From Sphingopyxis sp. RIFCSPHIGHO2_12_FULL_65_19 (GTDB lineage Bacteria; Pseudomonadota; Alphaproteobacteria; Sphingomonadales; Sphingomonadaceae), in the NCBI RefSeq assembly GCF_001830555.1, contig NZ_MIAM01000024.1:62228-126227 (forward strand): a DNA stretch of 64,000 bases, read 5' to 3'. The notes under the pieces are model-generated. The model was given only the letters and a program-made list of their open reading frames with translations. It had not been told where the DNA came from and searched no databases. The position numbers and the translations under genes were made by a program. This document shows positions 8,859 through 20,866 of this stretch, piece after piece. Position 1 is the first letter of the stretch, and every line of letters begins with the position of its first letter.

Positions 8859-8923
8859 ACGACGCCTGCCGCGCGGCCCCTTTTCGGCCTGCGCTCAGTC
8901 GAACCGTTCAGGAGTGATCATTC

Positions 8924-10155
8924 ATGCATATCCATATGCGCGCCGCCCTGTTGGCCGGGGCTGCGCTGCTGGCGGGGTCCGTTTGGGCCCAGCCGCTAAC
9001 GCTCGACCAGGTGGTCGAGCGGGCCATCGCTGCATCGCCCGAGCTTAGAGCGGGCGAAGCGGGGGTCGACGCAGCGCGCGCCGACCAGCTGCAAGCCCGC
9101 GTCCGTCCCAATCCGACCGTGTCGGTCGACATGGACAATGGCGTCGGGACGGGCGGCTATGGCCTGTTCCGGCAATCGGAACTCACCGTCACCTATTCGC
9201 AGCCGCTCGAACGCGGCGGCAAGCGCGAGGCGCGGATGGCGCTTGCCGAGCGCGGTGTCGTTCTCGCCGAGGCGCAGTGGCGGCTCGTCCGGCTCGACAT
9301 CGCCCAGGAAGTGCAGCGCGCCTATATCGACGTCCAGATCGCCGAGCAGATGGTCTGGATCGCAGAGGATCGCGTCAAACTCGAAAAGGAGATGCGGACC
9401 GAAGCGATCCGGCGCGTGCGCGGCTACAAGGATCCGCTCTTCGTCGAGACGCGCGCCGATGCCCGCATTCTCGAAGCCGAACTGGCGCTCAAGGAAGCCC
9501 AGGCGAAGCGGCAATCCGCACGCGCATTGCTCGCCTCCTTCTGGGGCGGCGCTCCTGACAGCCTCGTTATCGCCGAAGGGATCGAGAAACCCGACCCGCG
9601 CGATCCGCCGCTCGCCGAAGCCGACGCGGCGGTCTTCGACGCCGCCGTCGACCGGGCCCGCGCGCAGGTCGTCGTCGAGCAGAGCCGTGCGCACCAAGAC
9701 TATACGGTCTCGGGCGGCACGCGCTATCTTCGCGAGACGAATGATGTCGCCGTTCTTGGCGGCATCTCGATCCCGCTCGGACGGTTCGACCGCAACCAGG
9801 GTAATATCGCCCGGGCGCAGGCCGAACGGCGGCAGCTCGAGTTCCAATCCGAAGCGAGCCGGCTCGAGCGGCTGCGGCGCCTCGCGTCGCTGCGCGCCGA
9901 CGCCGACGCCGCACGCGTCCGGGCCGAGGGCATCATGAACGACGTCTATCCGAAGGCGGTGAAGACGCTCGGCCAGGTGCGCGAAGGCTATGCCCGCGGC
10001 GGGTTCCTGTTCGCCGACGTACAGGATGCCGCCGACGTCATCATCCAGATCCAGGGTCAGTGGGCCGAGGCCATGACGCGCTACCGCGATTTGCTCGCGG
10101 AGATCGATCGCCTGACCGGCCGCTTCGATGCGGCCCCCCTTGCGGAGAATATTCC

Positions 10156-10159
<4 letters not shown>
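8924..10159 (+). CDS. czcC: CzcC-type outer-membrane channel (TolC family)
   Basis: 411 residues with a signal peptide (MRAALLAGAALLAGSVWA) and two OEP repeats: LTLDQVVERAIAASPELRAGEAGVDAARA at the mature start and ISIPLGRFDRNQGNIARA in the second repeat. It is the outer-membrane component of the second czc pump. GGAG lies about nine bases before the ATG. Its stop overlaps the czcB start (ATGA at 10156-10159), indicating translational coupling. Confidence 0.92.
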
Positions 10160-14597
<4,438 letters not shown>

Positions 14598-14653
14598 GCC
14601 CCTCCCGGTCAGCCGCCATTCCCCCCTGTCGGCGGCAACCGGGAGTGCTGACT

Positions 14654-14686
14654 GAGGCGGAACCCAAGCGGGTTCCGCCTCCTTTT
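14654..14686 (+). terminator. Rho-independent terminator after czcA
   Basis: A perfect 12-bp stem, GAGGCGGAACCC (14654-14665) with GGGTTCCGCCTC (14670-14681), four-base loop AAGC, is followed by CTTTTA. It lies 57 bases after the czcA stop and separates the czc operon from the CDF gene. Confidence 0.85.
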
Positions 14687-14714
14687 AGGGATGGTGAGGA
14701 TTGAGGAGCTTGCA

Positions 14715-15311
14715 ATGAATGAAAAAGCATCCGGGAGCGAACGCGAAAAGCGAACGCTCCAGATCGTTCTCGTCCTGAACGCGGCTATCGCGATCGCCTT
14801 CCTCGTGACGGGTGGGCTCGGCGATTCGAGCGCGCTCATCGCCAATGGGCTCGACAATCTGTCCGACGCCGCGGTCTATGCCTTGAGCCTCGTTGCGCTC
14901 AGCCACGGCCTAAAATGGAAAGCCCGTGCTGCTACGGCATCGGGCGTCATGCTGCTGGTCTTCGCGGCCGGCGTCCTCTTCGATGTGGGACGCCGCTATT
15001 TCGAAGGCAGCGAACCGATCGGTCCGACGATGATGATCATGTCGGCGGTCGCTGCGGTGGTGAACTATGCTTGCCTGAAGCTCTTGCAACGCATTCAGGA
15101 TCCGGACGTCAACCTCAGAGCCGCGACAACCTTCAGCTACAACGACTTCATCTCGAACGGCGGCATCCTGATCGCGGGTGTCCTTGTCTGGTGGCTCGGC
15201 ACGAATTGGCCAGACCTTCTTGTTGGATTTGCGACCGCGCTGATCGCGATCAAGGGCGGGATCGAAATTCTTCGCGATGCTTGCGCCGAGACTAAAAAGT
15301 CGCCCGTCTAA
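14715..15311 (+). CDS. Short CDF-type cation transporter
   Basis: 198 residues from the ATG at 14715, which has GAGGAG six bases upstream; an earlier ATG at 14691 lacks one. Five or six membrane helices are visible. The first CDF metal site is present as LDNLSD (D-x3-D) in TM2; the TM5 site, usually HxxxD, reads YNDFISN. The C-terminal cytoplasmic domain of typical CDF proteins (about 300 residues) is absent. It would exchange a divalent cation for protons at the inner membrane. It lies between the czc terminator and the ars operon. Confidence 0.8.
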   Translation: MNEKASGSEREKRTLQIVLVLNAAIAIAFLVTGGLGDSSALIANGLDNLSDAAVYALSLVALSHGLKWKARAATASGVMLLVFAAGVLFDVGRRYFEGSEPIGPTMMIMSAVAAVVNYACLKLLQRIQDPDVNLRAATTFSYNDFISNGGILIAGVLVWWLGTNWPDLLVGFATALIAIKGGIEILRDACAETKKSPV

Positions 15312-15365
15312 TCGGGTTTTCCCGATGTGATTTGACAGAATGAAACACATCGGATAATTCCGATG
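15311..15365 (+). promoter_or_regulatory. ars promoter with two ArsR-type dyads
   Basis: TTGACA (15332-15337) is the -35; GATAAT (15353-15358) is a likely -10 at a short 15-base spacing. A perfect dyad CATCGGA-TAAT-TCCGATG (15348-15365) covers the -10 and ends one base before the arsR ATG. A second dyad, ATCGGG-TTTT-CCCGAT (15311-15326), lies just upstream of the -35 and shares ATCGG...CCGAT. Binding of ArsR here would block transcription until arsenite is present. The expected start site lies at or very near the ATG. Confidence 0.75.
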
Positions 15366-15366
15366 C

Positions 15367-15696
15367 ATGAACGTTGACACCGCGCTTCCCGCTCTCGCCG
15401 CCCTCGCTCATCCGACGCGTCTCGAGGCCTTCCGTTTGCTCGTCCGGCATGAGCCGGAAGGCCTGTCGACCGGGGAGCTTGTTGACGCATCGGGTCTCAC
15501 GCAGAGCACCTTCTCGACGCATCTCGCCGTGCTCGCCAAAGCCGGTCTCGTAAAGTCCGAGAAGCTTGGGCGGCAGCAAATACAGCGAGCCGACATCGAC
15601 ACGTTGCGCGGTCTGATGCTCTTCCTTGCGAAGGACTGTTGCCAGGGCCGCGCCGAACTTTGCGAACCACTTCTCGCCGAACTTTCCTGCTGCTGA
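15367..15696 (+). CDS. arsR: ArsR family arsenite-responsive repressor
   Basis: 109 residues of winged-helix ArsR type: LAHPTRLEAFRLLV, then GLTQSTFSTHLAVLAKAGLV as the recognition region. The C-terminus is Cys-rich (KDCCQGRAELCEPLLAELSCC), the probable As(III) site, differing from the ELCVCDL site of plasmid R773 ArsR. There is no clear ribosome binding site, and the promoter places the transcript start close to the ATG, so translation may be leaderless. It heads arsR-arsC-arsC-acr3-arsH and should repress it. Confidence 0.92.
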   Translation: MNVDTALPALAALAHPTRLEAFRLLVRHEPEGLSTGELVDASGLTQSTFSTHLAVLAKAGLVKSEKLGRQQIQRADIDTLRGLMLFLAKDCCQGRAELCEPLLAELSCC

Positions 15697-15726
15697 TCGA
15701 CGCGACCCGCGGCGACGGAGATTTTC

Positions 15727-16248
15727 ATGACTGACAAGATTTATGACGTGCTGTTCCTGTGCACCGGCAACAGCGCGCGCTCGATCCTCGCCGAGGCGTT
15801 GCTGAACCGCGATGGCGCGGGACGCTTTCGCGCCTTTAGCGCCGGCAGCGTCCCCAAGGGTGAGGTCCATCCGCAGGTGCGCGCGCTTCTCGGCGAACTC
15901 GGCTTCGAGACCGAGGGCCTTCGCTCGAAGAGCTGGGACGAGTTTTCCGCCCCCGGTGCCCCGGTCTTCGATTTCATCTTCACCGTCTGCGACAATGCCG
16001 CCAGCGAGACCTGCCCGATCTGGCCGGGCAAGCCGATGAATGCGCATTGGGGGATCGAGGATCCCGCCGCGGTGGAAGGCTCCGGCCAGCGTGAAGCGTT
16101 CGAACAAGCGCTCCATTATCTATCGAACCGCATTTCGCTCTTCCTCGCGCTGCCGCACGAGAGCATCGACGAGATGGCGATGGTGCGGAAACTGAAAGAA
16201 ATCGGCCGCACCGAAGGCGCCACCGGCGGGCAGGAGGCGGACGCATGA
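15727..16248 (+). CDS. arsC: Arsenate reductase, low-molecular-weight phosphatase type
   Basis: 173 residues with the LMW-phosphatase loop LCTGNSARS (catalytic C12) and a later pair C88 and C96 in VCDNAASETCPIWPG, matching the three-cysteine relay of thioredoxin-coupled ArsC. It reduces arsenate to arsenite in the cytoplasm. The C-terminal tail extends slightly beyond the usual 130-140 residues. Its stop overlaps the start of the next gene (ATGA, 16245-16248), so both reductases are translated together. Confidence 0.93.
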   Translation: MTDKIYDVLFLCTGNSARSILAEALLNRDGAGRFRAFSAGSVPKGEVHPQVRALLGELGFETEGLRSKSWDEFSAPGAPVFDFIFTVCDNAASETCPIWPGKPMNAHWGIEDPAAVEGSGQREAFEQALHYLSNRISLFLALPHESIDEMAMVRKLKEIGRTEGATGGQEADA

Positions 16249-16676
16249 CCGCCGACATCGTCATCTACCATAACCCCGAATGCGGCACCTCGCACAACAC
16301 GCTCGCGCTCATCCGCAATGCGGGGATCGAGCCGCATGTCGTCGAATATCTGAAGACGCCGCCGTCGCGCGCGCTACTCGAGCAGCTGATCGAACGCGCC
16401 GGCATCAGCCCGCGCGACCTGCTTCGCGAGAAGGGAACGCCCTACGCCGAATTGGGGCTCGGCGACGAAAGCCTTGGCGACGCCGCGCTCGTCGATGCGA
16501 TGGTGGCGCATCCGATCCTCATCAACCGCCCGCTCGTTGTATCACCGCTCGGCGTGAAACTCTGCCGCCCCTCCGAGGTAGTGCTCGACATCCTTCCGGC
16601 CCGCCAGCTCGGTGCCTTCGCCAAGGAAGACGGCGAGCAGGTCGTCGATGCCGCCGGCAATCATATCCAAGCCTAG
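16245..16676 (+). CDS. arsC: Arsenate reductase, glutaredoxin-coupled type
   Basis: 143 residues of the thioredoxin-fold ArsC family: IYHNPECGTSHNTLALIRN with catalytic C13 and the typical INRPLVVSPLGVKLCRPSE segment that binds arsenate through Arg. The residue after CGTS is His, where Arg is common. It uses glutathione and glutaredoxin to reduce arsenate. It is unrelated in fold to the reductase encoded just upstream; having both in one operon gives two electron sources. Confidence 0.93.
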   Translation: MTADIVIYHNPECGTSHNTLALIRNAGIEPHVVEYLKTPPSRALLEQLIERAGISPRDLLREKGTPYAELGLGDESLGDAALVDAMVAHPILINRPLVVSPLGVKLCRPSEVVLDILPARQLGAFAKEDGEQVVDAAGNHIQA

Positions 16677-16685
16677 GAGATCGAC

Positions 16686-17747
16686 GTGACTGCCGCAGCA
16701 AAGCGCGAACGCCTGTCGTTCCTCGACCGCTATCTGACGCTCTGGATATTCCTCGCCATGGGGCTCGGCGTGTTGCTGGGGTCGGTCTTCAAGGGGCTGC
16801 CTGCTGCGATCGACGCCTTGTCGGTTGGCACGACGAACGTCCCAATTGCGATCGGCCTCATTTTGATGATGTATCCGCCGCTCGCACGCGTGCGCTATGA
16901 TGAGCTGCCGCGGGTATTCGAGGACAAGCGCGTTCTCGCGATTTCGCTGATCCAGAACTGGATCATCGGTCCCGTGTTGATGTTCGCACTCGCGGTCACC
17001 TTCCTGTCGGACAAGCCCGAATATATGACCGGCCTGATCCTGATCGGCCTCGCGCGCTGCATCGCGATGGTGATCGTCTGGAACCAGCTCGCAAAGGGCG
17101 ACAATCAATATGTCGCGGCGCTCGTCGCCTTCAATTCGATCTTCCAGATCCTATTCTTCAGCCTCTACGCCTGGTTCTTTCTCACCGTGCTGCCGCCGCT
17201 GTTCGGCCTCGAAGGCAGCGTGATTGACGTCAGCTTCTGGACGATCGCCGAGGCCGTACTCATCTATCTCGGGATCCCGTTCCTGGCCGGATATCTCACT
17301 CGGCGATTTCTCGCACGCGCCAAGGGAGACGAGTGGTATGAAACGCGCTTCCTGCCGAAGATCGCGCCGATCACGCTCGTCGCGCTGCTCTTCACGATCG
17401 TCGCGATGTTCAGCCTCAAGGGTGGCGAGATCATCACCATTCCCGGCGATGTCATCCGGATTGCGATCCCGCTCACCATCTATTTCGTCGTGCAGTTCCT
17501 CATCAGCTTCTGGATGGGCAAGCTCATCGAGGCGGACTATCCGCGCACGACCGCGGTCGCCTTCACCGCGGCGGGCAATAATTTCGAACTCGCGATCGCT
17601 GTCGCCATCGCCGCCTTCGGCCTCGCTTCGCCGGTAGCCTTCGCAGCAGTCATCGGCCCGCTCGTCGAAGTGCCCGTCCTCATTCTCCTCGTCGGCGTTG
17701 CTTTCCGCCTCGGCCGCCGCTGGTTCCCCGCGACCGTTCCTTCATAA
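16686..17747 (+). CDS. acr3: ACR3 family arsenite efflux permease
   Basis: 353 residues, about ten membrane helices, beginning at GTG (AGGAG seven bases upstream). ACR3 signatures are present: [16 protein letters not shown] in TM1, [19 protein letters not shown] with the essential Cys (C125), [15 protein letters not shown] and PLVEVPVLI near the end. It exports arsenite across the inner membrane using the proton gradient and completes detoxification after the two reductases. Confidence 0.95.
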   Translation: MTAAAKRERLSFLDRYLTLWIFLAMGLGVLLGSVFKGLPAAIDALSVGTTNVPIAIGLILMMYPPLARVRYDELPRVFEDKRVLAISLIQNWIIGPVLMFALAVTFLSDKPEYMTGLILIGLARCIAMVIVWNQLAKGDNQYVAALVAFNSIFQILFFSLYAWFFLTVLPPLFGLEGSVIDVSFWTIAEAVLIYLGIPFLAGYLTRRFLARAKGDEWYETRFLPKIAPITLVALLFTIVAMFSLKGGEIITIPGDVIRIAIPLTIYFVVQFLISFWMGKLIEADYPRTTAVAFTAAGNNFELAIAVAIAAFGLASPVAFAAVIGPLVEVPVLILLVGVAFRLGRRWFPATVPS

Positions 17748-17758
17748 GTCTGAGTATC

Positions 17759-18514
17759 ATGACAGAACAGACCCATAACCGCCTGCGCACGCTTACTGAT
17801 CCCGACCATCTGCCGGCCCTCAGCGCCGAATATCTCCGCGCACAACCCGCGATCGGCCTCGGGCCGCTCGATCCCGCTCCGCGCATCCTGCTTCTCTACG
17901 GGAGCTTGCGCGAGCGCTCATATTCGCGGCTGGTCGTCGAGGAGACCGCGCGCCTGCTCCAGCTCTTCGGCTGCGAGACGCGCATCTTCGACCCGTCCGA
18001 TCTGCCGCTGCCCGATCAGATTGCAGACGACGATCACCCGGCGGTCGAAGAGCTGCGCCAGCATTCCATCTGGTCCGAGGGTCAGGTCTGGTGCAGCCCC
18101 GAACGCCATGGCCAGATTACCGGCATCATGAAGGCGCAAGTCGACCATCTTCCACTCGCCTATAAGGGAATGCGTCCAACGCAGGGCCGCACGCTCGCCG
18201 TGATGCAGGTGTCGGCGGGATCGCAATCGTTCAACAGCGTCAACACGCTTCGCATTCTCGGTCGGTGGATGCGGATGATCACCATTCCCAACCAGTCGAG
18301 CGTCGCCAAAGCCTATCAGGAATTCGACGAATCAGGGCGCATGATCCCGTCGAGCTATTATGACCGCATCGTCGATGTCGCCGAGGAACTGGTGCGCTTC
18401 ACCGTGCTCACGCGCGTCCATGCCGACCAGCTCGTCGATCGCTATTCGGAACGGAAGGATCGGAAAGAGCCGGTCATCACGCCCGCCGAGCTCGCCAAAC
18501 TACCCGGAGCCTAG
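17759..18514 (+). CDS. arsH: ArsH NADPH-dependent FMN reductase
   Basis: 251 residues, full length for ArsH. The flavodoxin-like FMN-binding loop [10 protein letters not shown] is at residues 48-57; [18 protein letters not shown] and [16 protein letters not shown] are also characteristic. ArsH enzymes oxidise organoarsenicals such as trivalent methylarsenite and have general flavin reductase activity. It closes the ars operon, 11 bases after acr3. Confidence 0.95.
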   Translation: MTEQTHNRLRTLTDPDHLPALSAEYLRAQPAIGLGPLDPAPRILLLYGSLRERSYSRLVVEETARLLQLFGCETRIFDPSDLPLPDQIADDDHPAVEELRQHSIWSEGQVWCSPERHGQITGIMKAQVDHLPLAYKGMRPTQGRTLAVMQVSAGSQSFNSVNTLRILGRWMRMITIPNQSSVAKAYQEFDESGRMIPSSYYDRIVDVAEELVRFTVLTRVHADQLVDRYSERKDRKEPVITPAELAKLPGA

Positions 18515-18590
18515 CCGCCTCGTTGCAAACCTTCCGCTATCCGGCGTCGCGCAATTTTTATTTCCGAACGCTTGGAAAAGACCGAGCCCA

Positions 18591-18606
18591 ACCTGTATAG
18601 ACGGGT
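18591..18606 (+). promoter_or_regulatory. Probable autoregulatory operator of the HutC-like regulator
   Basis: ACCTGTATAGACGGGT is an imperfect 16-base palindrome ending one base before the ATG at 18608. Its left part, ACCTGTATA, is identical to the operator-like site upstream of the TonB receptor gene (23617-23632, minus strand). GntR/HutC proteins bind such dyads with a central TATA-like core. Confidence 0.6.
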
Positions 18607-18607
18607 T

Positions 18608-19408
18608 ATGGATTTTCCCTCTCGCACCTCGGGCAACGGGTCCCGGCCTTCAAACCAGTCCACACCGGCGCGGCGCCCCAGCCCCGACGAGAAGGAGAAC
18701 CAGCCTCCCCGCCGCTATGCCGCAATCAAGCAGAGCATCTGCGATGCCGTGCGCGACGGTCAACTGAAACCGGGCGATCGCGTGCCATCCGAGGCCGAAC
18801 TCGTCGAGCAATTCGATGTCTCGCGGATGACCGCGAACCGGGCGCTTCGCGAGCTTCAGGCCGCGGGTGTCCTCGTCCGCCGGGCTGGCAGCGGTTCGTT
18901 CGTCGCGGAACCGAAGCCGATCGGCCAGATGATCGAAATCCGGAATATCGCCGAGGAAATCCGCGATCGTGGCCATGTCTATCGCGCACGCGTTGTCCAG
19001 AATGACGAGATACGGGCGAATGCGGAAACGGCCGCCCTTCTTCAGGTTCCGGTCGGCACGAAATTGTTCCACTCGATCATCGTTCATCACGAAGCCGAGT
19101 TCCCGATTCAGCTCGAGGAGCGTTTCGTGCTGGCGTCGGCCGCGCCCGACTACGGCGAGATCGACTTCACGCAAATGACGCCGAACGAATATCTGACGCG
19201 CACGGCACCGCTGGAGCGGGTCGAGCATCGCGTCCGCGCCGAAGTGCCCGACGCGCAGACTCACAGCATGCTGGGCCTGTCGGATGGCGAACCGGTGCTG
19301 CGGATGACCCGCCGGACCTGGAGCCACTCGCGGCTCGTCAGCCACGCATGGCTGACGCATCCGGGCTCGCGCTTCGAACTGTCGGCCGCCTTCTCGATCG
19401 GCGACTGA
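18608..19408 (+). CDS. GntR family regulator, HutC/UTRA type
   Basis: 266 residues from the ATG at 18608; an upstream TTG adds 12 residues but lies in the operator region. The winged helix is at about 36-103 (YAAIKQSICDAVRDGQLKPG, PSEAELVEQFDVSRMTANRA, RAGSGSFVAE) and a UTRA effector domain follows. It resembles histidine-utilisation repressor HutC, but no hut genes are nearby. The matching sites before itself and before the TonB receptor operon suggest it controls those. The ligand is unknown; an amino acid or imidazole compound is possible. Confidence 0.85.
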   Translation: MDFPSRTSGNGSRPSNQSTPARRPSPDEKENQPPRRYAAIKQSICDAVRDGQLKPGDRVPSEAELVEQFDVSRMTANRALRELQAAGVLVRRAGSGSFVAEPKPIGQMIEIRNIAEEIRDRGHVYRARVVQNDEIRANAETAALLQVPVGTKLFHSIIVHHEAEFPIQLEERFVLASAAPDYGEIDFTQMTPNEYLTRTAPLERVEHRVRAEVPDAQTHSMLGLSDGEPVLRMTRRTWSHSRLVSHAWLTHPGSRFELSAAFSIGD

Positions 19409-19419
19409 CCGCGGGCACG

Positions 19420-20154
19420 TCAGGCCGTGCGGCGGGTCACGACGGGTTTGCGGCGGCGCCGCAGCCAGCGAAAATCGGCTTTGCTGAAGCTTTTGAAGAG
19501 CAGGTAGAAGCCGGTCCCTGACAGCCACAGCGCGCCGAAGGCGACGAAGATGATCAGCGGGTGATTGAAGCTCTTCCGGTTCACATAGTCCATATTGTGA
19601 AGCATCCAGAAGAAGTCCCAGGTCCGCCACGTGTCGCCGCGCATGACAATAAAACGCGCGGTGTCGAGCGAAACATAGGCGCTGCTGTTCTCCGCGTCCG
19701 CGAAATCGACGCGCCACATGGCACCCTCATGATCGCGCGATTCGAGGTTCGGCTTGGCGATCACGCTCACCTCCCGGATCGGCGCCTCGTTCATCATCGA
19801 CGCGACTTCGCGCGCCATGGCTTCATCGACGCGAATAGTCTCGCCGCTCGTCGCATCGACGAGGCGGACGCCCTTCGCGGAGCGCACCTCATAGACCGGC
19901 CGGGTTCCGAGATCGCGGAGGATCACGCCGGTGACGGGCTCGCCGCGCGGCAAGGCCGCAACGTCGAAATATTCCCCCGCCGGCAGCGGATGCGCGTGCG
20001 ACATGCCGCCGCCGTGGCCGCCGACCTTGTCCTTGTCGAGAAGGGCCATCACCGAGCCGCTGAGCGCCCAGAGCAGGAACTGGAGCCCGAGGATCAGGCC
20101 GACCCATTTGTGGATGCGCCGGAAGAAAAGCGGCGTCAGGCGGATCTTCTTCAT
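19420..20154 (-). CDS. PepSY-domain inner-membrane protein
   Basis: 244 residues from ATG 20154, overlapping the stop of the upstream PepSY gene (ATGA). An N-terminal helix (RIHKWVGLILGLQFLLWALSG), a periplasmic PepSY region containing a His-rich loop (GGHGGGMSHAHP), and two C-terminal helices (HPLIIFVAFGALWLSGTGFYLLF) are seen. Conserved His residues in RRIHKW and WMLHNMDY suggest haem binding or a reductase-like role, as in PepSY proteins that accompany siderophore receptors. It is the last gene of the TonB-PepSY-PepSY operon. Confidence 0.8.
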   Translation of the reverse strand: MKKIRLTPLFFRRIHKWVGLILGLQFLLWALSGSVMALLDKDKVGGHGGGMSHAHPLPAGEYFDVAALPRGEPVTGVILRDLGTRPVYEVRSAKGVRLVDATSGETIRVDEAMAREVASMMNEAPIREVSVIAKPNLESRDHEGAMWRVDFADAENSSAYVSLDTARFIVMRGDTWRTWDFFWMLHNMDYVNRKSFNHPLIIFVAFGALWLSGTGFYLLFKSFSKADFRWLRRRRKPVVTRRTA

Positions 20155-20855
20155 GCCTTTTTCCTCTTGCGGCGCTGGAAGGACCAGATGAGCAGCCATG
20201 CGCCGGAGACGGCCATCGCAAAGGCGCTCCAGGTCGCGACGCGAAGCAGCGGATTGTTGACGTCCGTGCGCTCGTCATAGTCCATGATGTGAAGCATCCA
20301 GGCGAAGTCGAAGACACGCCACAGCGCGTGGCGCCGCGAGATCAGCTCGCCCGTCTGCGGCGACAGGTAGAGCGTCGGACGATTCCAGCCTTCGAACTCG
20401 ACCTGCCAATAGGGCGGTTTGCGCGACTGCATTTCCTGTGGCGCTCCGGTCAACAGCCGCACCGACACGATCTTGCCGTCGCCCGTGTAGATGCGCCGCG
20501 CCTGCTCGCGAACCTGGGCCTCGGTAAGCATAGGCAGCGGCGCACCCGAGCGGGCATCGAACAGCCGCGCCCCTTCGGGAGTTTCAGCGCGCCAGACGGG
20601 TTGGTCGAAGAAACGCTGCAAGCGAACCTCGGACGCGCCGGGCGCGGCCGCAACGATCCGCGACGGCGGTGCTAGCGCCGACAGGTCGAAGGGCTGAGTC
20701 ACCGGCGCGCGCACAAGATGGTCGCCATGGATGGTGTCGATGTGCACGACAACCATGTAGAAGCCCGTCAGCGTCCAGAGCAGCGCCTGGACGCCAACCA
20801 CCAGGGCCAGCCATTTATGCGTTCGCCGGACGAGCAGCGGCCAACGGATCGCCAT
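20151..20855 (-). CDS. PepSY-domain inner-membrane protein
   Basis: 234 residues with the same architecture as its downstream neighbour: RRTHKWLALVVGVQALLWTLTG as first helix, a periplasmic domain, then FDFAWMLHIMDYDERTDVNNPLLR and a last helix ending in a basic tail. The two proteins look like diverged duplicates and may work as a pair. The start is 11 bases after the TonB receptor stop, so coexpression is expected. A link to reduction of, or electron transfer to, an imported metal chelate is inference. Confidence 0.8.
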   Translation of the reverse strand: MAIRWPLLVRRTHKWLALVVGVQALLWTLTGFYMVVVHIDTIHGDHLVRAPVTQPFDLSALAPPSRIVAAAPGASEVRLQRFFDQPVWRAETPEGARLFDARSGAPLPMLTEAQVREQARRIYTGDGKIVSVRLLTGAPQEMQSRKPPYWQVEFEGWNRPTLYLSPQTGELISRRHALWRVFDFAWMLHIMDYDERTDVNNPLLRVATWSAFAMAVSGAWLLIWSFQRRKRKKA

Positions 20856-20866
20856 ATCGATTACCC

